DNA from: Myxococcus hansupus
GTDB taxonomy: Bacteria > Myxococcota > Myxococcia > Myxococcales > Myxococcaceae
Assembly (NCBI RefSeq): GCF_000280925.3
Contig: NZ_CP012109.1
Span: 9,150,001-9,214,000, forward strand
Direction: 5' to 3'
DNA: 64,000 bases
Shown one piece after another: positions 34,568-42,703 of this stretch (its first letter is position 1; the number at the start of each line of letters is the position of its first letter). Both the position numbers and the translations under genes were made by a program. The notes beneath the pieces were generated by a model. The model did no database searches. It saw only the letters and a program-made list of their open reading frames with translations, and was not told the origin of the DNA.

Positions 34568-35530
34568 ATGCGCACGCTCCTGCTGACCCGCTCCGACGTT
34601 TCCCGCAACTTGCAGGCCCTTCTCTTGCTGGAGGACATGCGCGAGGCCTTCCGCACCGACGCCCTGGCACGCACCGTGGCGCCGCAGCGTGCCCGGGCGC
34701 CCCTGCACGCCGAGGGCACCGCGCTGGTGCTCTTCCCTGGCAGCCTGCCCTCGGTGCCCGCCTATTCGGTGAAGGTCCACGCGAAGTTCCCGGGGCAGTC
34801 CCCCGCCCTCCGGGGCGTGGTGCACCTGCATGACGTGGCCACCGGCGCGGTGCTGGCGGTGATGGATTCGGGACACCTGACGGCGGTGCGCACGGGCGTG
34901 GTGGGCGCGTTGTCGGCGGAGGTGCTGGCCCGGCCCGACGCGAGCCGAGTGGCGCTCATCGGCGCGGGCCGGCAGGCGGTGATGCAGCTCAAGTCCTTGC
35001 GGCTGGTGCGCTCGCTGGACCATGTGCGGGTGTTCGACACGGCGCCGGAGCGCTCGCTCGCCTTCGCCACGCGCATGTATCAAGAGCTGAACCTGCCGGT
35101 GCGGATGGCCGAGTCCGCCCAGGAGGCCGTGGAGGACGCGGACATCGTCGTGACGTCGACGTGGAGCCGCCACCCCTTCCTGCTCGCGGGCATGCTGCGG
35201 CCCGGCACGCATGTCATCGCGCTGGGCGCGGACGAGCCCGGCAAGGCCGAGCTGTCCGCGGAGCTGCTGCGGGAGTCGCGCTTCATCGTCGACCACCGGG
35301 GGCTGTCGCTCTCCTCCGGCGCGGCGGGCGCGGTGGGGCTGGGCGAGGACGCCATCCACGCGGAGCTGGGCGAGGTGATTGCCGGCATGAAGCCCGGCCG
35401 CACGTCGCCCGAGGACATCACCGTCTTCGCGGCGGTGGGGCTGCCGTTCCAGGACCTGGCGGCGGCGTGGCACGTCTATCAATCCGCCCAGGGCGATGAC
35501 GCCGTGGGCAGCGTGGACTTCGACGCATGA
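34568..35530 (+). CDS. Ornithine cyclodeaminase / mu-crystallin family protein
   Basis: 320 residues. VKVHAKFP (with the catalytic-type Lys69), the MDSGHLTAVRTGVVGALSAE block, the NAD(P)-binding loop VALIGAGRQAVMQL and the LGADEPGKAELSAELLRES Asp region are family hallmarks. Members reduce imines or deaminate ornithine/alanine-type amino acids with NAD(P). The exact substrate cannot be told; alanine dehydrogenase or ketimine reductase activity is possible. The stop overlaps the start of the following MFS transporter (ATGA), implying joint function. Confidence 0.88.
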   Translation: MRTLLLTRSDVSRNLQALLLLEDMREAFRTDALARTVAPQRARAPLHAEGTALVLFPGSLPSVPAYSVKVHAKFPGQSPALRGVVHLHDVATGAVLAVMDSGHLTAVRTGVVGALSAEVLARPDASRVALIGAGRQAVMQLKSLRLVRSLDHVRVFDTAPERSLAFATRMYQELNLPVRMAESAQEAVEDADIVVTSTWSRHPFLLAGMLRPGTHVIALGADEPGKAELSAELLRESRFIVDHRGLSLSSGAAGAVGLGEDAIHAELGEVIAGMKPGRTSPEDITVFAAVGLPFQDLAAAWHVYQSAQGDDAVGSVDFDA

Positions 35531-36915
35531 GACGCCCGGTGCTGGCCCTGCTGTCGCGCATTGGCCTGACGCGGCCCGAGCTGCGCGCGTGGGCGATGTA
35601 CGACTGGGCGAACTCGGCCTTCATCACCACGGTCGTCACGGTGGTGTTCCCGCTCTACTACGCCTCCGTGGTGGCGCAGGACCTGCCGCGCGAGGTGGCC
35701 ACCAGCCGCTTCGCCACCGCCACCGCCGTGGCGCTCAGCGTGGTGGCGGTGCTGTCCCCGGTGCTGGGCGCGCTGAGCGACCGGGCCGGGCGCATCAAGC
35801 TGATGCTGGGCTCTTTCGCAGGGCTGGGCGTGGTGGCCACGCTGGGGCTGGCCACGGTGGGGCCGGGGGACTGGGTCTGGGGGCTGGTGCTGTTCGGCCT
35901 GGGCAACGTGGGCGTGACGGGCAGCATCGTCTTCGCCGACGCGCTCTTGCGGCACATCGCTCGCGATGACGAACTGGACCGCGTGTCCACCGCGGGCTAC
36001 GCGCTGGGCTACCTGGGCGGAGGGCTGCTGCTGGCGGCGCAGTTGGTGCTGCTGTTGAAGCCCCAGTGGTTCGGCCTGGCGGACGCGGGGGCCGCCTCGC
36101 GCGTGGCCTTCGCCTCCGTGGCGGTGTGGTGGGCCCTCTTCTCCGTGCCGCTCTTCCGGCGCATCCCCGAGCCCGTGCCGGAGGTGAACGCCGCGCGCCC
36201 ACCGCTGTCGGTGCGCGGCGTCTTCTCGCAGTTGGCGCGGACGTTCGGCGGGCTGCGGAAGCACCGCGAGGCATTGCTGCTGCTGGTGGCTTATCTGCTC
36301 TACAGCGATGGCATTGGCACCATCATCCGGCTGTCCACGCTGTACGGCACGGAGCTGGGCATTGGCCGGGGCGCGCTGATTGGCACGCTGCTGATGACGC
36401 AGGTGGTGGGCGTACCGTGTGCGGTGTTGTTCGGCAAGGCCGCGGGGCGCGTGGGCGTGAAGAACGCGCTGATGTTCTCCCTGGCCGTGTACGTGGGCGT
36501 GACGTTCCTGGGCTACTTCATGCGCACGCCTTTGCACTTCTTCGCCCTGGCGCTGCTGGTGGGCATGGTGCAGGGCGGAAGTCAGGCCTTGAGCCGCTCG
36601 CTCTTCGCGCAGATGGTGCCGCGTGACCGGGCCGCGGAGTTCTTCGGCCTCTTCAGCGTCTTCGAGAAGGTCACCGCGGTGGCCGGTCCGCTGGTGTTCG
36701 CGGCCACGGTGGAGCTGACGGGCTCCAGCCGGCAGGCGGTGCTGTCCCTGCTGTTCTTCTTCGTCGCGGGCGCGGCGGTGTTGTCGCGGGTGAACGTGGA
36801 CGCGGGCCGGCGCGCGGCTCGCGAGGCGGAGGCCCAGTCGGGATGGAGCGGTGATGGACCGGTGGCGCCATCACCTGTCCCGGAGCATGCGTCCGACGCG
36901 AGCCGCGGCGGCTGA
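35527..36915 (+). CDS. MFS transporter, UMF1/Atg22-like
   Basis: 462 residues with ~12 membrane helices. The opening RPELRAWAMYDWANSAFITT is the signature of the bacterial UMF1 / vacuole effluxer Atg22-like branch of the major facilitator superfamily. The loop GALSDRAGRIKLML is the MFS motif A, and the second half has the matching GKAAGRVGVKNALM loop. Atg22 exports amino acids from the yeast vacuole. Coupling with an amino-acid-type oxidoreductase suggests transport of the substrate or product of that enzyme (inference). The C-terminal ~35 residues are hydrophilic. Confidence 0.9.
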   Translation: MRRPVLALLSRIGLTRPELRAWAMYDWANSAFITTVVTVVFPLYYASVVAQDLPREVATSRFATATAVALSVVAVLSPVLGALSDRAGRIKLMLGSFAGLGVVATLGLATVGPGDWVWGLVLFGLGNVGVTGSIVFADALLRHIARDDELDRVSTAGYALGYLGGGLLLAAQLVLLLKPQWFGLADAGAASRVAFASVAVWWALFSVPLFRRIPEPVPEVNAARPPLSVRGVFSQLARTFGGLRKHREALLLLVAYLLYSDGIGTIIRLSTLYGTELGIGRGALIGTLLMTQVVGVPCAVLFGKAAGRVGVKNALMFSLAVYVGVTFLGYFMRTPLHFFALALLVGMVQGGSQALSRSLFAQMVPRDRAAEFFGLFSVFEKVTAVAGPLVFAATVELTGSSRQAVLSLLFFFVAGAAVLSRVNVDAGRRAAREAEAQSGWSGDGPVAPSPVPEHASDASRGG

Positions 36916-36918
36916 GCG

Positions 36919-37161
36919 TCAGTGCGCCGTGTGGGGCACTTCCCGAGGCGCGGAGAAGAGGCTGTCGCGCCCGTGGTTGAGCACCACTTCTCCGTCCACG
37001 ACCTCCCGCACGTCTGACAGGGACACGGCGAAGTCGTGACGGCGGATGAGCCCCTTCTCCACGATGAGCTCGTCGTTGCGCAGCTCGACGATTCGGCCGA
37101 GCACGTGCCCGTCGTTGCCGCGCACCTTCATCCCCTTGTGGATTTCAGAACGACTGAACAT
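36919..37161 (-). CDS. DUF2171 / PRC-barrel-like small protein
   Basis: 80 residues. HKGMKVRGNDGHVLGRIVEL, then ELIVEKGLIRRHDFAVSLSD and VREVVDGEVVLN, follow the DUF2171 pattern of a small beta-barrel with a G-x-V-x-G turn. Such proteins are cytoplasmic and often stress-related. Its function is unknown. The stop is 3 bases from the stop of the convergent transporter gene. Confidence 0.82.
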   Translation of the reverse strand: MFSRSEIHKGMKVRGNDGHVLGRIVELRNDELIVEKGLIRRHDFAVSLSDVREVVDGEVVLNHGRDSLFSAPREVPHTAH

Positions 37162-37604
37162 GGTTGCCTCCCCTAGGGCGGTCCGTGGAGCCCCGTGCGT
37201 GAAAGCTGGCCCTGGAAATCAGGGTTGGCACCGGACGGGCGGAGGGCCGCAGCGGTGACGCCCGCGTGTGGCGCGCGGCGGGCAGGCGCTCGGTTGGGGG
37301 CCCGCAGGCTTTGAACGCGGCGCGTCGGGCAGCGAACCCAGCGTGGAGGCGGGTGTGTGGCCTTGCCGGGTGCAGATGCGGCGGGCATGGCGCAGTCGGC
37401 CGGCGGTTTTCGGGGGACGGGCTCGCAACGCCTGGACCGCGTCGAAGCCGCTGACGGTGGTCGTCGCTGAGGCGTGGCCTCGCCGCCTCGTGCAGACGCG
37501 GCGGCCCGGTGCTTGCCCGGTTGCTCGGCGTTCCACCCGTGCGGGGTTTCAGCGCGGGTGGCCGCTCGGCGGGCCGTGGCCATTATCGCCCCTGGGAGGT
37601 GCAC
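37162..37604. other. 443-base region without a supported gene
   Basis: This stretch between divergent DUF2171 and DUF2892 genes has several open frames but none with a ribosome-binding site or recognisable product. Two similar blocks, GTGGCCTTGCC...TGCAGATGCGGCGG (37357-37383) and GTGGCCTCGCC...TGCAGACGCGGCGG (37473-37503), form an imperfect direct repeat. The base composition is very GC-rich. Presumably it is promoter DNA plus decayed sequence. Confidence 0.4.
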
Positions 37605-37898
37605 ATGCTTGTCGGTTTCTTGGCGTCGCGGCCGGGGCGGTGGCTCCGCATCGTGACGGGCGCTGGGATGGTGGTGGGAGGACTGGCGGCGGGCTCGTCG
37701 CGAGGCTCGGCGGTGGCGCTCGTGGGCCTGGGGCCCCTGGTGGCCGCGACACTGGACTGGGTTCCCATGGCCGCGCTCTTCGGTCTGCCGGTTCACGGCC
37801 CGGAGCTGCGGCGCGAGCTGGGCGTGTTCGAGGAGGCTTCGTTGCTGGAAGGTCTCCACCGCCCGTCCATGCGCGAGGTCTCCCCCACGCTGCACTGA
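37605..37898 (+). CDS. DUF2892 (YgaP-like) membrane protein
   Basis: 97 residues from the ATG at 37605, preceded by GGGAGGT. RPGRWLRIVTGAGMVVGGLA and the following hydrophobic segment VALVGLGPLVAATLDWVPMA form the paired helices of DUF2892-type inner-membrane proteins. The last ~30 residues are hydrophilic and acidic (ELRRELGVFEEASLL). Function unknown. Confidence 0.72.
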   Translation: MLVGFLASRPGRWLRIVTGAGMVVGGLAAGSSRGSAVALVGLGPLVAATLDWVPMAALFGLPVHGPELRRELGVFEEASLLEGLHRPSMREVSPTLH

Positions 37899-37923
37899 GG
37901 CGGGGGCCCCGCGCGGGGCCTCA
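37896..37923. terminator. Stem-loop between convergent genes
   Basis: GGCCCC-GCGC-GGGGCC at 37905-37920, with TGAGG/CCTCA able to extend the base. It overlaps the stop codons of both flanking convergent genes. No T-run. Confidence 0.55.
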
Positions 37924-38604
37924 GCCCTTGCGGACCTGGAAGGGAATGTCGAGCGTGCCCAGCGGCTCGCCGCTCTCCGCGTCCACGAGCCGGGCCTGGA
38001 GCACGACCTGGCCCTCTCGGTGGCCCACGCCCTGGAAGTAGAGGAAGCCCGTCATCGTTCCACCGGGTTCGAGCGTGCCTTCGGGCAGCGCCTTCTGGAG
38101 CATGTCCTGCGTGGGCAGCGGCTCCTGGCACTGGTAGCCGTAGTAGTACGGGTCCGGGAAGAACGGGCCCATGTAGGAACCGACGCCGAAGCGCCGGTAT
38201 CGGCCGAGCCCCCAGCCCGATGAGAAGCCCGCCGCGCTTCCCGAGCCCCCCGTCCCCTGCTGCACGGAGTTGAGCGTGTCGTTCAGTGACAGGGGCGGCA
38301 GCGCCGCGTAGCGGAAGCGCGACACCGTGCCGACCAGCGAGAAGGCGCCGTACTCGATGCGCACGGGCCGGTCGCCGCGGTTCTCCACCTGGATGTAGAC
38401 GGGGGTGAAGCTGCGCTCGAGGTTCTTCGGCGTGCCCTTCCATGCGGTGCCGTCGGCCACCAGGACGATGCCGTCCGTCGCGGCCTTCGCGGCGTTCGCG
38501 TCGCCCTGGAGCACCTGTGCCCCCGGCGAGGGCCGCAGCTCGGGCGTGGCCACGCAACCGGTCAGGATGAACAGGGCCGCGGCCGTGGGCATGGGGGCTC
38601 GCAT
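37921..38604 (-). CDS. Predicted lipoprotein
   Basis: 227 residues. The signal peptide is MRAPMPTAAALFILTGCVAT, with lipidation Cys17. The mature part has a beta-sandwich-like start (TPVYIQVENRGDRPVRIEYG, residues ~68-87), a Gly/Ser/Tyr-rich centre (GSYMGPFFPDPYYYGYQC) and a second beta-rich part with GGTMTGFLYFQGVGH. This resembles proteins with late-embryogenesis/WHy-like or DUF4352-like folds, but no family is certain. It lies 12 bases downstream of the NmrA-like gene, so the two may be cotranscribed. Confidence 0.8.
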   Translation of the reverse strand: MRAPMPTAAALFILTGCVATPELRPSPGAQVLQGDANAAKAATDGIVLVADGTAWKGTPKNLERSFTPVYIQVENRGDRPVRIEYGAFSLVGTVSRFRYAALPPLSLNDTLNSVQQGTGGSGSAAGFSSGWGLGRYRRFGVGSYMGPFFPDPYYYGYQCQEPLPTQDMLQKALPEGTLEPGGTMTGFLYFQGVGHREGQVVLQARLVDAESGEPLGTLDIPFQVRKG

Positions 38605-38616
38605 GGGACTTCTCCT

Positions 38617-39546
38617 CTAGTGACTCGCGGGGGAGACGGGCTCCGCGGCGGCGTGGGGCCACGCGGGGGAGGTGAGGGCGTTCCAGTCCTGGCCTCGCGC
38701 CCAGTCCTCGAAGGTGTGCCAGGGGACCTCTGGGAATTTGTGCCGGAGGGTGAGGACATCCGCCTGGTAGCCCTTGCGGTCCAGCCACTCGTACATGGCG
38801 GCCAGGTCCTCACTGCGCTCGCGGATGAAGTCCAGGGGCAGTTGCTCGTAGTGGATGCGGTGGCCGCTCACCATGGAGAGCAGCCCCGCGGCCTGTTGGC
38901 CCGTCACCTCGTCGGAGGCCACCTCGATGCGTTGCTCCTCGAAGCGCTCCGGTTCCTCCATCACGCGGACGGCGAAGGCGGCGAGGTCCTCCAGCGCCAC
39001 CATCTGCAGGCCGCGCGTGGGGGACAGGCCCATGGCGAGGATGCCGGCCTTGAGGCCTTCCTCGAACATGCCGCTGTTGAAGTTCTCCATGAAGAAGGTG
39101 GGGCCCAGAATCGTGTAGGGCAGGCCGCTGCTTTTCACGTGCGTCTCGACGCGGTGCTTGCTGTCGAAGTGGGGGATGCCCGTGAGGCGGTCCGCTCCCG
39201 CCACGGACGAGTAGACGTAGTGCCTCACGCGCGCCAACCGGGCCGCGTCCGCCAGGTTCTTCCCGTGGCGGACCTCTGCTTGCACGCCGCCCGGGCCAAA
39301 GGGCGTGGCCGCGGCGAACATGGCGTCCAGGTCCTGCGCGGCGTTCGCGATGGAGTCCAGGTCGTCGTAGTCACCGACGGCGAGCTCGGCGCCGAGCGAC
39401 TCGAGTTCCCGGGCGGCCGGGGAGTCTGCGTGGTGGACGAAGGCGGTGACGCGGTGGCCGCGCTGCAAGAGCTTCCGTGCGACGGCGCCACCCTGTTGGC
39501 CAGTGGCACCGGTAACGAGCACGGAGCGAGAGAAACCCATGGGCAT
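38617..39546 (-). CDS. NmrA-family NAD(P)-binding protein
   Basis: 309 residues. The dinucleotide loop VLVTGATGQQGGAVARKLLQ, then VGDYDDLDSIANAAQDLDAM, YVYSSVAGADRLTGIPHFDS and the LPYTILGPTFFMENF block are as in NmrA-like atypical short-chain dehydrogenases. These proteins bind NAD(P) and act as redox sensors or quinone reductases. The Lys of the usual YxxxK is in DSKHRVE, so catalysis is uncertain. It is divergent from the coiled-coil gene. Confidence 0.88.
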   Translation of the reverse strand: MPMGFSRSVLVTGATGQQGGAVARKLLQRGHRVTAFVHHADSPAARELESLGAELAVGDYDDLDSIANAAQDLDAMFAAATPFGPGGVQAEVRHGKNLADAARLARVRHYVYSSVAGADRLTGIPHFDSKHRVETHVKSSGLPYTILGPTFFMENFNSGMFEEGLKAGILAMGLSPTRGLQMVALEDLAAFAVRVMEEPERFEEQRIEVASDEVTGQQAAGLLSMVSGHRIHYEQLPLDFIRERSEDLAAMYEWLDRKGYQADVLTLRHKFPEVPWHTFEDWARGQDWNALTSPAWPHAAAEPVSPASH

Positions 39547-39734
39547 GTGTGCACCTCGTGACGTCTGATGTCCGGAAGTTGGGGATGGCAGGCGCTGGTG
39601 GCGAGCACGCCGGGGGCGTATCGAGCCTCACGGGCAGGGGCCGCCGGGCCGCCCGGGCAGCAGGCTGCCGACACTCTCGCACGAGGGTCGCGTCATTCCG
39701 GAGACGCTTGCGGCGTACGGCGCCGGGAAATGCC

Positions 39735-40361
39735 ATGGTCCTTCGCACGATGAGCAAGCGTGACAAGCCGCAGGACGCCGAGCTGGTGGTGGCCGCCCGG
39801 GCACTCGATTCAGAGCTGGTGCGCTTCGAGTCCCTGGCCGAGCAGCTCCAGAAGGCGCCGTTGGAATCCGAGAAGCACCTGGAGCGCGCCTCGGCGATGC
39901 TCAACGGGCTGGCGGACCTGGACGAGCAGCTCCGGTTGCAGGTGACGGCGCTGGTGGGGGCCATCTCCAAGGTGAGGGACCGGCAGCAGGCGCAGGCTGA
40001 AATCGTGCATCAGCGGGCGCAGGAGCTTCAGCAGCGCACGGAGATCTTCAAGAACCTGCTGGTGCGCTACGGCGCGCTGGGGCAGAGCGCGGGCGAGCTG
40101 AACGTGCGGATGCAGCAGTTCGCGCAGCAGCGCCAGACGGCGCAGACGGCCGAGGAGAACGCCGCGCTGGCGGAGCACTTCGAGTCGCTCCAGGTCCGGA
40201 TGACGGAGGTGGCGGACGAGGCCCAGGGGCTGGCGCGGGCCGGGGAGGAACAGTCGTTCCACGACGTGGCCCGGCAGGCGGACTCGCTGCGGCAGCAGTT
40301 GCTGGCGGCGCGCAACAAGCTGGCGTTGTTGCAGAAGCGGTTCAGCGAGGACGCGGGTTAG
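39735..40361 (+). CDS. Coiled-coil protein of unknown function
   Basis: 208 residues; the start is either ATG 39735 or ATG 39750. Almost the whole protein is charged, heptad-rich helix (LVRFESLAEQLQKAPLESEK, ERASAMLNGLADLDEQLRLQ, LNVRMQQFAQQRQTAQTAEE), with no membrane segment. It lacks Pro and Gly over long stretches, so an elongated coiled coil is expected. The stop codon overlaps that of the convergent DUF2203 gene by 4 bases. Confidence 0.78.
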   Translation: MVLRTMSKRDKPQDAELVVAARALDSELVRFESLAEQLQKAPLESEKHLERASAMLNGLADLDEQLRLQVTALVGAISKVRDRQQAQAEIVHQRAQELQQRTEIFKNLLVRYGALGQSAGELNVRMQQFAQQRQTAQTAEENAALAEHFESLQVRMTEVADEAQGLARAGEEQSFHDVARQADSLRQQLLAARNKLALLQKRFSEDAG

Positions 40362-40771
40362 CTGAGGTACGTGGGCGCGAAGTCGTCGGGGCTGTCGATG
40401 GGACGCCGGCCCGAGAAGCCGTCGAGCAGGGCGTGCCAGTGGGAGACGGCGGGGTCTCCGTAGCGCCAGCAGAGATAGACCTGCTCGCCGCCGCGGTGGG
40501 CGCGGAAGTCCACGAGGCCGTCCGCGCCCTTGATTTCGAGGCCCATCTCCTGGAGCTGGAGCAGCTCGCTGCGGATGCTTTCGAGGAGGCCGTCGCGCTC
40601 CTCGCGCAAGGGCGCCAGGTTCGGGTCGTTCGCGCTGGACGCTGTGCTCAGCGTGTCCGCGAGCTCCTGGGCACGCTCCACCCAGGGGCGTACCCGCTCG
40701 AAGGTGCGCGACAGCAGCGGCACCAGCCGGTTGGCTTCTTCCACGCTGAAGTAACGCATCACCCCGATCAT
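40358..40771 (-). CDS. DUF2203 family protein
   Basis: 137 residues from the ATG at 40771, or 133 from the ATG at 40759 (MRYFSVEEANRLVPLL), which is the usual family start. The pattern RYFSVEEANRLVPLLSRTFE, the helical REERDGLLESIRSELLQLQE and the C-terminal KGADGLVDFRAHRGGEQVYL, CWRYGDPAVSHWHALLDGFS define DUF2203. Soluble, function unknown. The long upstream open frame (to 41098) has no family similarity. Confidence 0.85.
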   Translation of the reverse strand: MIGVMRYFSVEEANRLVPLLSRTFERVRPWVERAQELADTLSTASSANDPNLAPLREERDGLLESIRSELLQLQEMGLEIKGADGLVDFRAHRGGEQVYLCWRYGDPAVSHWHALLDGFSGRRPIDSPDDFAPTYLS

Positions 40772-41085
40772 GCATCGGTCCGGGCCGTGGCCGCTACTGT
40801 CCTGTTGCGCGGGAGGTGTGGGCTCACAGTCGAACCGCGTGATTGTCAGCCAACCTGCGCCGGTAGGGGAACTCGGCTTTGTGTTCGTGGGCTTCCTTGT
40901 CAGGGACGCACAGAATGCCTTACGTCGTCCTTGACCGAGGGGCCTCCTAATCTGGGTGCACCCGTGCTTGTGAGGGGACATGGCTTCTTCGTTGCTTGCA
41001 TTGGGATGTTTGGGTTCATCGCACTCGTACAGAGTCAGTTGGTGGCTTTGCATCACTGCCGTCGAGACGGAGCGGGAATAGGTTG
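40772..41085. other. Divergent promoter region
   Basis: 314 bases between the DUF2203 gene (minus) and a lipoprotein gene (plus). The composition is less GC-rich toward the lipoprotein side (for example GGGATGTTTGGGTTCATCG). No gene, strong hairpin or repeat was recognised. Confidence 0.5.
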
Positions 41086-41511
41086 ATGCACTCCACATGG
41101 AGCCTGCTCGGGCTGCTCCTCATTCCTGGCTGCGCGCTCTTCCGTCCAGCGCCTCGTCCTAGCCACGCGCCTGACGAAGAGGTCGCGCAGTATCACTTCC
41201 CGGTGGTGTTGCCGGCGGAAGGGCAACATGTCCTCCCTGGCGTGATCGCCTCTGCGATCTCGTATGCCATGGAGGACTTTCTCCCGTTGGGCGCAAAGCC
41301 TCCTCGCGATGCGACGCCCACGGAGGTTTGTTCCTTCCAGCGTCAGTCTTATGACGTGACGGCTGTTCCCGGCGGAGACGCGGTGGTCTTCGTCAGCTTC
41401 TCGCCCAGCGCGGGCGCATGCAGTGGCCTGGAGGGGCCGCCCCTCGCGGACATTCCCATTGTCTACGCGGTGGACACCGCGAAGTGGGTCATCCTCTCCG
41501 TGCAGAAGTAG
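41086..41511 (+). CDS. Small predicted lipoprotein
   Basis: 141 residues from the ATG at 41086. The signal peptide WSLLGLLLIPGC has lipidation Cys16. The rest has VVLPAEGQHVLPGVIASAIS and a late region with VCSFQRQSYDVTAVPGGDAV and FVSFSPSAGACSGLEG, where two Cys could form a disulfide. Function unknown; several myxobacterial lipoproteins have this size and layout. Confidence 0.75.
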   Translation: MHSTWSLLGLLLIPGCALFRPAPRPSHAPDEEVAQYHFPVVLPAEGQHVLPGVIASAISYAMEDFLPLGAKPPRDATPTEVCSFQRQSYDVTAVPGGDAVVFVSFSPSAGACSGLEGPPLADIPIVYAVDTAKWVILSVQK

Positions 41512-41526
41512 CGGCGCTGCGCCTGT

Positions 41527-42507
41527 TCAGCCGCGCAGCAGGGACGTGTGATTGTCGCTCAGCCAGCGCTGGGCCGCGTCACCCAGCGGGAACAGGGCTT
41601 CGCGTTCGCGGAACGCCGGCGTGTGCTCGGGCGCGCAGCGGCCTTCGCTGCCCGTTCCATCCGTGTCCTCGAAGTCCGCGTGCAGCATGGCGTGGAAGAC
41701 GAGGTAGTCCACCACGAAGGCGGGCACGTTCGGCCGGTCGAAGGCGGGGTGGATGCGAATCTCCTTCCGCCGTGCGTCGTAGCCACCCACGTGGATGCTG
41801 CGACGCCGCTTGCCCGCGGGCTTCCTCGCCCAGCCGACGTCCACCTGCACCCGACCGTCGAACCAGCTTGCGTTGAGCCGGGCGAAGACGGCTTGCAGGT
41901 CGAAGCAGCGGCCTCGCGTGCGCAGTGGCTTTCCGGGCCGACGCTCCCGGCGAACCCGCTCGCTGTGCTCGTGCGCGTAGGCCTCCAGCGCTTCACCCGC
42001 GCGTGCATCCGCTCGGCCCGCGTAGGCCGCCATGGCCTGCACCACGGCGTCTGGTGCGCCCAGGAACAGGTGGTGGAGCCGCAGCCGCAGGCCCTCTTCG
42101 CCTCGGCGAAAGCTGATGAGTGTGGCCCGGTTGTCCGTGAGCCGCAGATGCACCGGAACCTTCAGCAGCGATGACAACCGCCGCGCCAACTCCGCCGCCA
42201 TGGGCAGCGCGTCCTCTGGCGCAGGGAGCCGGTCTTGATGTGGGGTGCTGTCTCGCGAGGGGAACGGGCCGTCAGGTTCGGTGCGAGCGTGCTGGCCCGT
42301 TGCAAATGGCAGCGAGTCCTCTCGCGTGGGGCGTCGGCTTCCCGAAGCCGCGCTTTCACGCGGGGCGGGGACCTTGGGACGCACCTTCTCAACCGTGGGG
42401 ATGCGATCCTCCGAGGAGGTGCTCACCGGCGGGCGCGCGTCCACGTCCTCGCGCTCCGGCGCGACCGTGTCGAACAAGCCGAGCTGTGAGGTCGGGTGCG
42501 AGGGCAT
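41527..42507 (-). CDS. SprT-like metalloprotease-fold protein lacking the catalytic Glu
   Basis: 326 residues. The first ~100 are Pro/Arg/Ser-rich and probably disordered. The C-terminal ~220 follow SprT-like layout: FDLQAVFARLNASWFDGRVQ (the family's L-x(n)-N-x-x-F-x-G-x-L pattern), IHVGGYDARRKEIRIHPAFD, then VVDYLVFHAMLHADF and HTPAFREREALFP. The zinc ligands His272, His276 and His295 are present, but the residue after His272 is Ala273 (codon GCC), where active zincins have Glu. So it can bind zinc but is probably not a peptidase, unless this lineage uses another base. Confidence 0.78.
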   Translation of the reverse strand: MPSHPTSQLGLFDTVAPEREDVDARPPVSTSSEDRIPTVEKVRPKVPAPRESAASGSRRPTREDSLPFATGQHARTEPDGPFPSRDSTPHQDRLPAPEDALPMAAELARRLSSLLKVPVHLRLTDNRATLISFRRGEEGLRLRLHHLFLGAPDAVVQAMAAYAGRADARAGEALEAYAHEHSERVRRERRPGKPLRTRGRCFDLQAVFARLNASWFDGRVQVDVGWARKPAGKRRRSIHVGGYDARRKEIRIHPAFDRPNVPAFVVDYLVFHAMLHADFEDTDGTGSEGRCAPEHTPAFREREALFPLGDAAQRWLSDNHTSLLRG

Positions 42508-42558
42508 CCGCCGTCAAAGGTAAGCCTCCCGGCCCAAGGATTCCAGGAGGATGCTCGC

Positions 42559-42703
42559 TTCCCAGGCGAAGTGGCGGCTCGGGCTGTCCGGAACCGTGCC
42601 GTCCAGCTCGGGACGTGCGGCAGAGGGGGTTCTCTCTCCCAGGCGAAGAGGCCGCGACGCTGAGCGGAACCGTGCCGTCCTGCTCAGGACGTGCGGCAGA
42701 GAT
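42559..42703. repeat. Imperfect tandem duplication (~76-bp unit) at the 3' end of the endonuclease V-like gene
   Basis: Two copies of CCCAGGCGAAG (42561 and 42638) and of GGAACCGTGCCGTCC followed by GCTC-GGACGTGCGGCAGAG (from 42590 and 42666), at offsets of 76-77 bases. The second copy contains the last codons and stop of the endonuclease V-like gene. In the first copy the stop triplet is changed. The conserved part can form a CGTCC/GGACG hairpin, so it may double as a terminator. Confidence 0.7.

Noticed and set aside
42559..42703. CRISPR-like repeats
   Set aside because: Only two copies, joined head to tail without spacers, overlapping a coding end.
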